Positions 1-6,379 of a stretch of DNA of 6,739 nt are shown here, one piece after another. Source of the DNA: Kiritimatiellia bacterium (GTDB lineage: Bacteria; Verrucomicrobiota; Kiritimatiellia; UBA8416; JABMPJ01); the NCBI GenBank assembly GCA_029939545.1, contig JAOZSS010000136.1, forward strand, positions 1 to 6,739. The letters are read 5' to 3'. The position numbers were made by a program, and so were the translations under genes. Within the stretch, counting starts at the first letter, position 1, and every line of letters begins with the position of its first letter. The notes under the pieces were generated by a model. The model did not search any database. It was not told where the DNA came from and saw nothing but the letters and a program-made list of their open reading frames with translations.

Positions 1-145
1 CTACGCAAATCACTTGCTGCGAAGTGCTTACCCGGCAATGAAGCAGGCGGCCGAGTCCATTCTCAAACACCATCGCTGCCAAGAGATCGATCCAGCCTGT
101 ATTCCTGCCCAGGATCTGCTTGAACTTATACCAGGAGCCAGATGA
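1..145 (+). CDS. aepX: Phosphoenolpyruvate mutase, C-terminal end (partial)
   Basis: Only the last 47 codons and the TGA stop (143-145) are present; the first complete codon begins at base 2 and the gene starts outside the window. The visible tail begins YANHLLRSAYPAMKQAAESI and ends with DLLELIPGAR. This is the typical C-terminal pattern of phosphoenolpyruvate phosphomutases (PepM/AepX): the YANHLLR-AYPAM helix and a final LELIPG motif. The enzyme converts phosphoenolpyruvate to phosphonopyruvate in the cytoplasm, making the C-P bond that starts nearly all phosphonate biosynthesis. The catalytic region (the EDK-containing loop) lies outside the window, so activity cannot be judged. The stop overlaps the decarboxylase start by ATGA, and that enzyme normally pulls the unfavourable mutase reaction forward, which strongly supports the call. 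A related isocitrate-lyase/PEP-mutase superfamily member is the only alternative and is unlikely given the neighbours. Confidence 0.88.
   Translation, partial: YANHLLRSAYPAMKQAAESILKHHRCQEIDPACIPAQDLLELIPGAR
133..137 (+). promoter_or_regulatory. Ribosome binding site for phosphonopyruvate decarboxylase
   Basis: AGGAG lies inside the last codons of the mutase gene, 4 bases before the ATG at 142 and 7 bases before a second in-frame ATG at 145. The spacing favours 145 slightly; the two starts differ by one residue. A start at 142 gives an ATGA overlap with the mutase stop, and 145 gives a TGATG overlap. Either implies translational coupling. Confidence 0.6.
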
Positions 146-1290
146 TGTCATTGGCATGCCAAGATCTCTGGCAGGCCTTCAAAGACGAGCGGGTTACGTT
201 CTTTACGGGCGTACCTGACAGCACATTCAAGCCGTGGATGAGTTTTCTCGCAGCCTGCGAGGACCCGGCAATGAGGCACATCATTGCTACAAACGAAGGT
301 GAAGCCACCGCCATTGCATGTGGTTACCATCTGGCAACCGGGGAAATCCCGGTTGTCTACATGCAGAACTCAGGCCTCGGCAATGCCGTCAACCCGTTGG
401 TATCGCTGGCAGACTCCCAAGTGTACGCCATCCCTCTGATTCTCATGATCGGATGGCGGGGAGAACCTGACCGACACGACGAGCCCCAACACCTCAAGAT
501 GGGAGGCGTGCTACTACCCATTCTGCAGGATATGGGCATACCTTATACCATCATCGGCCCGTCCGAAGGCAATTCAGCACTGATCGTTGGAAAGGCCGTG
601 ATTGCTGCTCGAGAACAGAGTTGCCCACAAGCGTTAATCATCCGACATGGCGTCTTCAAGGAGTGTGTAAACAGACAGGAACCAGAGACGTATCCGACCA
701 TGTCTCGAGAAAGTGCCATACGGGCACTTCTCGGCGAGATCAATCATGATGATGTCATCGTAGCTACAACCGGCAAGACAGCCCGAGAGCTTTTCGAGCT
801 TCGTGAGACCTTGGGTCAAGGTCACAGCAATGACTTCCTGTCCGTCGGATCCATGGGATTCGCGAGTGCCATAGCCCTCGGAATTGCCCTGAACGCGCCA
901 AACCGAGCCATATGGGTCATAGATGGAGACGGAGCGGCCCTAATGCACTCAGGCAACTTAGCCACAATCGGTCATTACGCGCCACAGAACCTTCGCCATG
1001 TGATTCTCGACAACCACACGCATGACTCCACGGGAGGGCAGCCAACGGTCTCTCCTTCTGTGGATTTTGCGACTTTGGCCAAAGCAAACGGGTACTGTGC
1101 GGCGACCTTTGTCCAGGGAAAGACTGACTTCCTTCGCGCATTGCGGTCACATAAGGAGACCCGTGGACCGTCAATGATCACTGTTTGCGTTCGCCCCGGC
1201 GCCCGTGAGGATCTTGGACGCCCGACGATTTTCCCCACAGAAAACAAGAGAGATTTGATGGAAGTCCTTCGCGGGAGGCACAAGGTATGA
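142..1290 (+). CDS. aepY: Phosphonopyruvate decarboxylase (ThDP-dependent)
   Basis: This 382-residue protein decarboxylates phosphonopyruvate to phosphonoacetaldehyde in the cytoplasm, the irreversible second step of phosphonate synthesis. Length and layout match the Ppd/AepY family. An N-terminal pyrimidine-binding domain (about 1-180) has GVPDS at 23-27, the glutamate-bearing NEGEA at 51-55, QNSGLGNAVNPL at 75-86 and GWRGEP...DEPQH at 104-117. A C-terminal diphosphate-binding domain (about 190-370) has the ThDP/Mg motif beginning GDGA at 262-265 and reaching DN at 290-291, followed by the family-typical HTHDSTGGQ stretch (292-300). No signal peptide or membrane segment is seen. The start overlaps the mutase stop and the stop overlaps the next start (ATGA at 1287-1290). 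Sulfopyruvate decarboxylase and acetolactate synthase are more distant relatives. The adjoining mutase and reductase make phosphonopyruvate the expected substrate. Confidence 0.95.
   Translation: MMSLACQDLWQAFKDERVTFFTGVPDSTFKPWMSFLAACEDPAMRHIIATNEGEATAIACGYHLATGEIPVVYMQNSGLGNAVNPLVSLADSQVYAIPLILMIGWRGEPDRHDEPQHLKMGGVLLPILQDMGIPYTIIGPSEGNSALIVGKAVIAAREQSCPQALIIRHGVFKECVNRQEPETYPTMSRESAIRALLGEINHDDVIVATTGKTARELFELRETLGQGHSNDFLSVGSMGFASAIALGIALNAPNRAIWVIDGDGAALMHSGNLATIGHYAPQNLRHVILDNHTHDSTGGQPTVSPSVDFATLAKANGYCAATFVQGKTDFLRALRSHKETRGPSMITVCVRPGAREDLGRPTIFPTENKRDLMEVLRGRHKV
1273..1278 (+). promoter_or_regulatory. Ribosome binding site for the iron-type dehydrogenase
   Basis: GGGAGG sits within the end of the decarboxylase gene, 8 bases before the ATG at 1287. 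It fixes that start, whose ATGA overlaps the upstream stop codon. Confidence 0.7.
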
Positions 1291-2429
1291 GGAAGCGCCA
1301 GACCGACTTCGTTGGCCCCGGTACTATTCGCCTCTTACCGCGTGTCCTCAAGAGGTACTGTCCAAAGCGAGTGTTTCTGGTTGCTGGTTCGACATCCTAC
1401 CGTGCAAGTGGGGCAGAAACCTTCGTCGGCCAAGCTCTATCGTCCACGAATACAGTCTTGCACATCGCGCGAACGCCGCTCCCCACCATCGAGGCCATCA
1501 GTGAAGCCATGACTCTTTTTCTGGAGGAGCACTGCGACATGGTCGTCGCTGTGGGAGGCGGCAAGACGATGGATATTGGAAAATCCGTTAGCGCGCTGGC
1601 TTCGCAGACACGCGGGGCAAGTGATTACGTCGTAGCAAACCGCCCCATGGCTCCCCGTTCGATTCCGATCATTGCGATCCCCACGACAGCCGGATCCGGC
1701 AGCGAGTCGACCCATTTCGCAGTAATCTACGTGAAGGGCAAGAAGTACTCTCTTACCCATAAAAGCCTGCTTCCAGACGGTGCCATTGTTGACCCCAACC
1801 TGATGCGGAGTCTTCCCGCACACATCACCGCAACGTCCGGCATGGATGCACTGTGCCAAGCGATAGAGTCCTATTGGAGTATCCATGCCACCCGCCAGTC
1901 GCGCTGGTATGCGGCCAGGGCCTTGCGGTTGGCCGCAGACAACTTGGCCACCGCAGTGCTATCACCCTCTCCTGAATCACGTATCGCCATGGCACGCGCC
2001 GCACACTTTGCTGGCGAAGCGATCAACATCACTCGAACCACGGCGTGCCACGCGATATCATACCCCCTTACGTCGCGTTTCGGGATACCGCACGGACATG
2101 CTGTTGCCGTCACAATGCCCTCCATGTTTCTGTTCAACTCGGCAGTAACAGCATCAGACGTTATCCATCCTCGCGGTCCGACATTCGTTCGTCGGCAGCT
2201 GCGGTCTCTGGCTAGAGCTTTGGGAGCGGAATCACCCGAAGGTGCCGCAAGGACCATTGAAGCCCTAATGCAGAGCATAGGACTATCGACAAGCCTTTCT
2301 GCCTTCGGCATCTCGCGGCAAGACCTGAATGACATTGTTCAAACCGGCATGACCCCGGAACGTGCAGGCAACAACCCAAGAGCACTTACTGCGAGTTCCC
2401 TGTACAGAATACTGGAGAAGCTTCTATGA
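1287..2429 (+). CDS. Iron-type alcohol dehydrogenase, probable phosphonoacetaldehyde reductase
   Basis: This 380-residue group III (iron-containing) alcohol dehydrogenase probably reduces phosphonoacetaldehyde to 2-hydroxyethylphosphonate with NAD(P)H, as PhpC, FomC and DhpG do in phosphinothricin, fosfomycin and dehydrophos pathways. The cofactor-binding N-terminal half has GGGKTMD at 90-96 with K99, and TTAGSGSE at 133-140. The helical metal-binding half contains GMDALCQAIES (185-195) and CHAISYPLTSRFGIPHGHA (254-272). Predicted metal ligands are D187, H255 and H269. The fourth position, normally His in D-A-L-x-H, is Gln191 (codon caa). The reaction assignment rests mainly on position: it follows the decarboxylase by an ATGA overlap and no transaminase or phosphonatase is present. 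Start choice is supported by GGGAGG 8 bases upstream. Family membership is near certain; substrate is inferred. Confidence 0.9.
   Translation: MRKRQTDFVGPGTIRLLPRVLKRYCPKRVFLVAGSTSYRASGAETFVGQALSSTNTVLHIARTPLPTIEAISEAMTLFLEEHCDMVVAVGGGKTMDIGKSVSALASQTRGASDYVVANRPMAPRSIPIIAIPTTAGSGSESTHFAVIYVKGKKYSLTHKSLLPDGAIVDPNLMRSLPAHITATSGMDALCQAIESYWSIHATRQSRWYAARALRLAADNLATAVLSPSPESRIAMARAAHFAGEAINITRTTACHAISYPLTSRFGIPHGHAVAVTMPSMFLFNSAVTASDVIHPRGPTFVRRQLRSLARALGAESPEGAARTIEALMQSIGLSTSLSAFGISRQDLNDIVQTGMTPERAGNNPRALTASSLYRILEKLL
2414..2417 (+). promoter_or_regulatory. Ribosome binding site for the glycosyltransferase
   Basis: GGAG (in a GGAGAAG purine run) lies at the end of the dehydrogenase gene, 8 bases before the ATG at 2426. 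Together with the ATGA overlap it supports that start over later ones, although the protein then has about 22 extra residues before the first conserved strand. Confidence 0.6.
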
Positions 2430-3664
2430 CCCCGCCTGGCAACGCAAGTCGCACCCGGAACCAAGGTGTCGATGCACAGCCCCCCCCTCTTCGCATCGCT
2501 TTCCTTGTCCGGCACATAACCGAATATCGGGTTGGACTCTACCAAAGACTGTCGTGCTCCCAGGACACTGAATACCGAATCTTCTGCCAGTATCTTCCCG
2601 GAACATGCACTGCGCCCAATGCACCCCCCGACTTCCTGGACGGTCTCCCCGTATCAGCTCGAGCCATGCCACAGTGGGCACTCGCTTTCAGGAACAGGAC
2701 CGGTGTGCCGCTGCCGTCTTTCAGAATCCTCAGAGATCTGATGCGTTACAGACCCGATGTTGTAGTCATGGAGGGTCTCAGCAATATCGGCAATGATCTT
2801 CTCTGTCTGCCCTATCTGCTTGCGCGACGCATCCCCTATGTCTGGTGGTCACTGGGTCACATACCGTCCCAGAAACACACATTGAGGGCGCGCATGGGCG
2901 TGCCGCTGCACCGATGTTTTTTGCGGCACGCGGGGGCTGTGCTTGCATACAGCTCATTTGCCAAACGCTACATGGAATCGCTTGGGGCTAACCCCAAGAA
3001 CGCCTACGTGGTCTACAACACACTCGATGAACGGAAGCTTCTCGCCCAGATCGAGAACTGTAGGCATAAAGCCAGCAGACTGGCTGAACAGTGGGGGCTG
3101 AAAGGGCGGCCTGTGGCCGTCTTTGCGGGCACAATCAATGCCGGCAAGAGACTAGATCTGCTGATCAGTGCATTCGCCAACGTTAGGAAAGAGATGAAGA
3201 CGGCAGATCCAGCTCTTGTCGTGATTGGCGACGGCCCCGCTCGCGCAGCCTGTGAAGCTCAGGCGGCCAAGCTCGGGATAGACAGCGACATCTTCTTTGC
3301 AGGACGACAGGATGAAAATGCCTCCGCCTACTTCCTGCTGGGAGACATGTGCGTTCTCCCTGGCTTGGGAGGGCTCGCCATCAACCACGCCTTCGCACAC
3401 AGCCTTCCCGTCATCTGCGGACGCGCCGATGGCTGCGAAGAAGATCTGGTATTCACGGGAAAGACCGGTGTTCGACTGAAGGAAGTCAGCGAGGATACCT
3501 TGACTGAAGCTACAATCCGCCTTCTGTCTGATCTGCCCGCAACTCACCGCATGGGAGAGAACGCTCGTGACCTCGTCACAACATCAATCACTATGGACAA
3601 CTTCGCCGATACAGTCCTGACGGTCGCCCAGCATGCATATAGCACGACCAACCCAAGGCAATGA
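2426..3664 (+). CDS. GT4-type glycosyltransferase (GT-B fold)
   Basis: This 412-residue cytoplasmic or membrane-associated protein should transfer a sugar from a nucleotide donor. After a proline-rich leader (1-22), the acceptor-side Rossmann domain opens with RIAFLVRHITEYRVGLYQRL (23-42). The donor-side domain has FAGTINAGKRLDLLISAF starting at 233, with the expected basic pair K241/R242, then VIGDGP (266-271) and PGLGGLAINHAFAHSLPVI (312-330). Domain order and length fit family GT4. In ordinary GT4 enzymes the last motif carries an E-x7-E pattern ending in EAMA; here the positions read as glycine-rich sequence and N-H-A. No transmembrane helix is evident. Donor and acceptor cannot be read from sequence. 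Coupling to the 2-HEP genes by ATGA suggests a role in a phosphonate-bearing glycan, or glycosylation of 2-HEP itself; an unrelated polysaccharide role remains possible. The stop lies 4 bases from the convergent gene's stop. Confidence 0.88.
   Translation: MTPPGNASRTRNQGVDAQPPPLRIAFLVRHITEYRVGLYQRLSCSQDTEYRIFCQYLPGTCTAPNAPPDFLDGLPVSARAMPQWALAFRNRTGVPLPSFRILRDLMRYRPDVVVMEGLSNIGNDLLCLPYLLARRIPYVWWSLGHIPSQKHTLRARMGVPLHRCFLRHAGAVLAYSSFAKRYMESLGANPKNAYVVYNTLDERKLLAQIENCRHKASRLAEQWGLKGRPVAVFAGTINAGKRLDLLISAFANVRKEMKTADPALVVIGDGPARAACEAQAAKLGIDSDIFFAGRQDENASAYFLLGDMCVLPGLGGLAINHAFAHSLPVICGRADGCEEDLVFTGKTGVRLKEVSEDTLTEATIRLLSDLPATHRMGENARDLVTTSITMDNFADTVLTVAQHAYSTTNPRQ
2480..2487 (+). repeat. C8 homopolymer tract near the 5' end of the glycosyltransferase gene
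   Basis: Eight consecutive C bases cover codons 18-21 (Gln-Pro-Pro-Pro), just before the first conserved strand of the enzyme. Losing one C would bring a TAA at 2517-2519 into frame. Gaining one would lead to a TGA at 2569-2571. The tract is therefore a possible slippage site, though a run this short can arise by chance. Confidence 0.9.
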
Positions 3665-3668
3665 CAAC

Positions 3669-6191
3669 TCAGTCCCCGATGCCCCGTTTCCGCCACCAAA
3701 GTACACCCCGCACCACGGCCCATACAAGCAAGATCCCGCACATCGACATCGCCGCGATGAAGCGCCACCAGTATGGCCGATATCGAAAGACCACCTCATG
3801 CTGCCCCATCGGCACTCCTACACCGCGCATGACCACATTGCAGCGCAGAAGCTGAGCGGATTCGCCATCGACCGTAACCTTCCAGTCTTTGTGGTAGGCA
3901 TCATTCACCACCAGAACACCATCCGTCGGAGCATTCACGGCAACCCGAATAAGTGTCGGCTTGTACTTCTCAACCTTCGCAGCAGAAGGCCCCACGCCGG
4001 ACACGTCTGCATCCGGCGCACCCTCGACCAGTGCTTTCGTTCCCGGATTCCACGCATCACTGGTCAACCAACTCCACGCTTCATCACCGATCACGGTTTT
4101 CCAATCCGGGTAGAAAACGACCTTGGGCAAAGCAGCCTTGAACTCGACCAACGAATACGCACCGCCCCCCGCGGGGCCACGGCTTTCTGCCCGGCCACCA
4201 TACGCATCAAACGTGTCTGCGACCTCGAATGCTGGATGCTGCGCGAGCGATATTAGCTCCTTGGAGTCTCCCAGTATGAAGCGGGTATTCGTCAGCTGCC
4301 ACAAACGAAACGCGTTCGTGGATAGAGCGCTGTAGAGCTGCTGTGCTTCAGCCGATAGAGTTCGCCGCCGTCCAGGTTCGAGCATATCAAGCCCGTGATG
4401 CTCAAAGCTGCCCCGAAAATCCCCAAAGCGATCCAACTGAGGAATCCGGTATGACACCCGACACGGCCCCGATGCCATGATCTTCTCTGCGATGGAATTC
4501 GATTCATACCGGCTACTGACGTCTCGAACCCGCACATACTTGCGAGCAACAACCGTCAGGTCAGTCAGCAATGCCACAGACACCAGGCCAATCGCCCAGA
4601 ACAGTGCCTTTCGCGAGTTTCTCATGAAGCGAGCCAAACCAAAAACACCCGCCACCACCAGAAAGAGTACCATGCCATGAAGAAGGGCACCGCGCATGGT
4701 TTGAAACATCACTGCCGTATAGCGCCCGAAACCTAGCTGCTGCCAATACGATTCCAAGCCCGGTCTGAAGCTGTGAAGCAGCAACATTCCGCCAAGCAGC
4801 ACAACGGCCATGACCAAGCCCGCGACCCAGAACCCCGTGAATCGGCGGCGCATAGCCGAGGCTTGCGTTCGCAGGTCTGTGAAGAACCGATCAAGCCCGA
4901 ACGCAAATAGAAATGCTAACGCTATCTCGCAATAGTGCAGAAACTTGATCGGCGCGCGGATCTTGTCGCAGAAAGGGATCGAGTAGAAGACTCGATAAAC
5001 AGGGGAATAGCGCCCAAGAGCGAGCAGCAAACCAATCACAAAGACGGCCACAAAGAACCAGACTTCAGCGACACCAAACGATATTCCTCCGTGAGACGTA
5101 CCGACGGCATCCACCTCGCCGTCTTTCGCATGTCGAACCCCGCGCCTCCCTCGCTTTTTCACTAACCACACAACCGCATAAACAGCAAAGACAAGCTGCA
5201 GCACACCCATATAGACCGTATGCTGCTTCAGATTCATCAGCCCACGCCGACTCTCCTCCCACCCTAGCGTCCGCCCCACACGCCCCCAATACGGTCCCTG
5301 CGGGTTCCCCGTGTCGTGGCCATACACTCCAGGCGCGATGAACTCGACCATTTCCTCCGGCGGCATACTCCAATTCGTCGCATACTCCCATTGGTCCCTC
5401 TCGGCACTCCCACGATCGATGTCCCGGTTGGGTACGACCTCGGCAAAGAGGTGCCCGAAGAGAGACAGAGAGAAAGGAGCAAAGACGAGCAACGTGACAA
5501 CAGCACCAAGAGCTATCTGACCGGTGTGCCGACCACCTCCGGAATGTCTGGGCCAAGACTTCACGAACCGCAGTACCGCGTAGGGCGCAAGAACCAGGCA
5601 CAAGAGCCCCATTACATCCGGCTGAGCCATCAGCCCAAACGCGCCGCAAATACCTATCATCGCGAAGTGAAAAAGCGACTTGCGCTCAAATCCACGGTCA
5701 ATCAGTCCAAAGAGAAACACGGCATAGGGCAGCATGTTGAACATGCTGCGATGCCCCGCCGCAATGAGCGTGAATAGATATCCCGAATAGGCCAACGCAA
5801 GAGAGGCCAACACCGCACTCAGCCAGCGCACACGCCTTCCACGAAGGAAGTAGAGCGAAGCAAGCACAAGAAGAAGCGTGTCCAAGATGTAGACGGCCAC
5901 ATGATAGATGAGCGGAGGGAGCAGAATCGCAAGAGCTTTAGAGGGATGAAATGCCCTCCCGCTGTGTCCCTCACCATACCCGACCTGACTCCAGACCCCC
6001 CAGAGCCCCTGCAACACTCGCCCCCCATGGCCATCCGCATAGTAAGGAACGCAGTCAGGAGCAAACAACGTTCTGTCGGGGGTGAGAGGCTGCCAGAAAA
6101 CACGGAGTGTTGCGGTAAACGCGACACCAACCACTATTAAGGTCTGTACTCGTCTGCTGGCCCAGAAACACATTCGATAAACTCTATGCAT
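3669..6191 (-). CDS. YfhO-type large polytopic membrane protein (GT-C-like)
   Basis: With the ATG at 6191 this is an 840-residue membrane protein. An in-frame TTG at 6209 would add six residues, but AGGAG (6201-6197) is spaced 5 bases from the ATG. About 13 hydrophobic segments occupy residues 15-550, starting with 15-33. A soluble region of about 255 residues follows (about 550-805), then a last helix at about 811-833 and a basic tail. Recognisable YfhO-like stretches are WSMPPEEMVEFIAPG (274-288), NPQGPYWGRVGR (296-307), RAPIKFLH (412-419) and, in the C-terminal domain, DAYHKDWKVTVDG (764-776). The first outer loop contains an aspartate (D46, in APDCVPYY), a plausible GT-C catalytic site. 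YfhO proteins are linked to glycosylation of surface polymers from lipid-linked sugars; activity here is inferred. A sulfotransferase-like gene lies upstream on the same strand. A polyprenyl-sugar-dependent mannosyltransferase of another GT-C family is the main alternative. Confidence 0.8.
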   Translation of the reverse strand: MHRVYRMCFWASRRVQTLIVVGVAFTATLRVFWQPLTPDRTLFAPDCVPYYADGHGGRVLQGLWGVWSQVGYGEGHSGRAFHPSKALAILLPPLIYHVAVYILDTLLLVLASLYFLRGRRVRWLSAVLASLALAYSGYLFTLIAAGHRSMFNMLPYAVFLFGLIDRGFERKSLFHFAMIGICGAFGLMAQPDVMGLLCLVLAPYAVLRFVKSWPRHSGGGRHTGQIALGAVVTLLVFAPFSLSLFGHLFAEVVPNRDIDRGSAERDQWEYATNWSMPPEEMVEFIAPGVYGHDTGNPQGPYWGRVGRTLGWEESRRGLMNLKQHTVYMGVLQLVFAVYAVVWLVKKRGRRGVRHAKDGEVDAVGTSHGGISFGVAEVWFFVAVFVIGLLLALGRYSPVYRVFYSIPFCDKIRAPIKFLHYCEIALAFLFAFGLDRFFTDLRTQASAMRRRFTGFWVAGLVMAVVLLGGMLLLHSFRPGLESYWQQLGFGRYTAVMFQTMRGALLHGMVLFLVVAGVFGLARFMRNSRKALFWAIGLVSVALLTDLTVVARKYVRVRDVSSRYESNSIAEKIMASGPCRVSYRIPQLDRFGDFRGSFEHHGLDMLEPGRRRTLSAEAQQLYSALSTNAFRLWQLTNTRFILGDSKELISLAQHPAFEVADTFDAYGGRAESRGPAGGGAYSLVEFKAALPKVVFYPDWKTVIGDEAWSWLTSDAWNPGTKALVEGAPDADVSGVGPSAAKVEKYKPTLIRVAVNAPTDGVLVVNDAYHKDWKVTVDGESAQLLRCNVVMRGVGVPMGQHEVVFRYRPYWWRFIAAMSMCGILLVWAVVRGVLWWRKRGIGD

Positions 6192-6379
6192 CTGTTCTCC
6201 TGTAGTCAACCTAGCAGTTCGATTCTACAGGGAATTCAGCACAGAGACCTCAGCATGGCTGTGCCTGCCCGACCAGCGGAGACTGTTGCAATGGCTACGG
6301 GCTACTGATGTGGGGCCGTAGTGACGGCGTGCAACACCCCTCACTCCGCACGTCTAATGGCATGTATGCTAGGGGAAGA
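6192..6379 (-). other. Intergenic gap between sulfotransferase-like gene and YfhO-type gene
   Basis: These 188 bases separate two genes on the minus strand and no coding sequence is supported in them. Short inverted repeats are present: CTACGG/CCGTAG (6295-6300 with 6316-6321), GCCGT/ACGGC (6315-6319 with 6324-6328) and GCACAG/CTGTGC (6239-6244 with 6259-6264). None is followed by a T-run on the minus strand, so no canonical intrinsic terminator can be called. A TAGAAT hexamer on the minus strand (6227-6222) lies 30 bases before the ATG and could be a -10 element, but no convincing -35 partner is seen at the usual distance. The gap length itself suggests that the YfhO-type gene may have its own promoter. 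Confidence 0.35.
6197..6201 (-). promoter_or_regulatory. Ribosome binding site deciding the ATG start at 6191
   Basis: On the minus strand AGGAG (plus-strand CTCCT) lies 5 bases before the ATG at 6191-6189. The in-frame TTG at 6209-6207 is upstream of this site and shows no comparable site of its own, so the ATG is preferred. Confidence 0.65.

Noticed and set aside
1437..2335. Two minus-strand open frames of about 150 codons opposite the dehydrogenase gene
   Set aside because: They are antisense to a gene with clear family motifs, have no recognisable domains, and overlap each other.
3661..3855. A 64-codon plus-strand frame whose ATG overlaps the glycosyltransferase stop, continuing the ATGA pattern
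   Set aside because: It is wholly antisense to the strongly supported YfhO-type gene from 3669 on, its sequence is low-complexity and Arg/Pro/Thr-rich, no family is recognisable, and the ATGA arises simply from the TGA stop preceded by an A.
3633..4256. A 207-codon plus-strand open frame
   Set aside because: It starts out of frame inside the glycosyltransferase and runs antisense to the membrane protein. It has no recognisable domain and its composition (His, Arg, Pro) is typical of an antisense shadow of a GC-rich gene.
5065..5649. A 194-codon minus-strand frame within the membrane protein gene
   Set aside because: Same strand but a different frame from the YfhO-type gene. It is rich in Arg, Cys, Gly and Ser without membrane segments or motifs, whereas the main frame carries the conserved WSMPPEE and RAPIKFLH stretches.
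6181..6209. TTGACT-17-TAGAGT on the minus strand, resembling a sigma-70 promoter
   Set aside because: The -10 part would lie inside the first codons of the gene and the transcript would lack its ribosome binding site and start codon. It is more likely chance.
6295..6328. Possible intrinsic terminator after the sulfotransferase-like gene
   Set aside because: The stems are only 5-6 bp and no T-run follows on the minus strand, so the structure does not meet the usual pattern.
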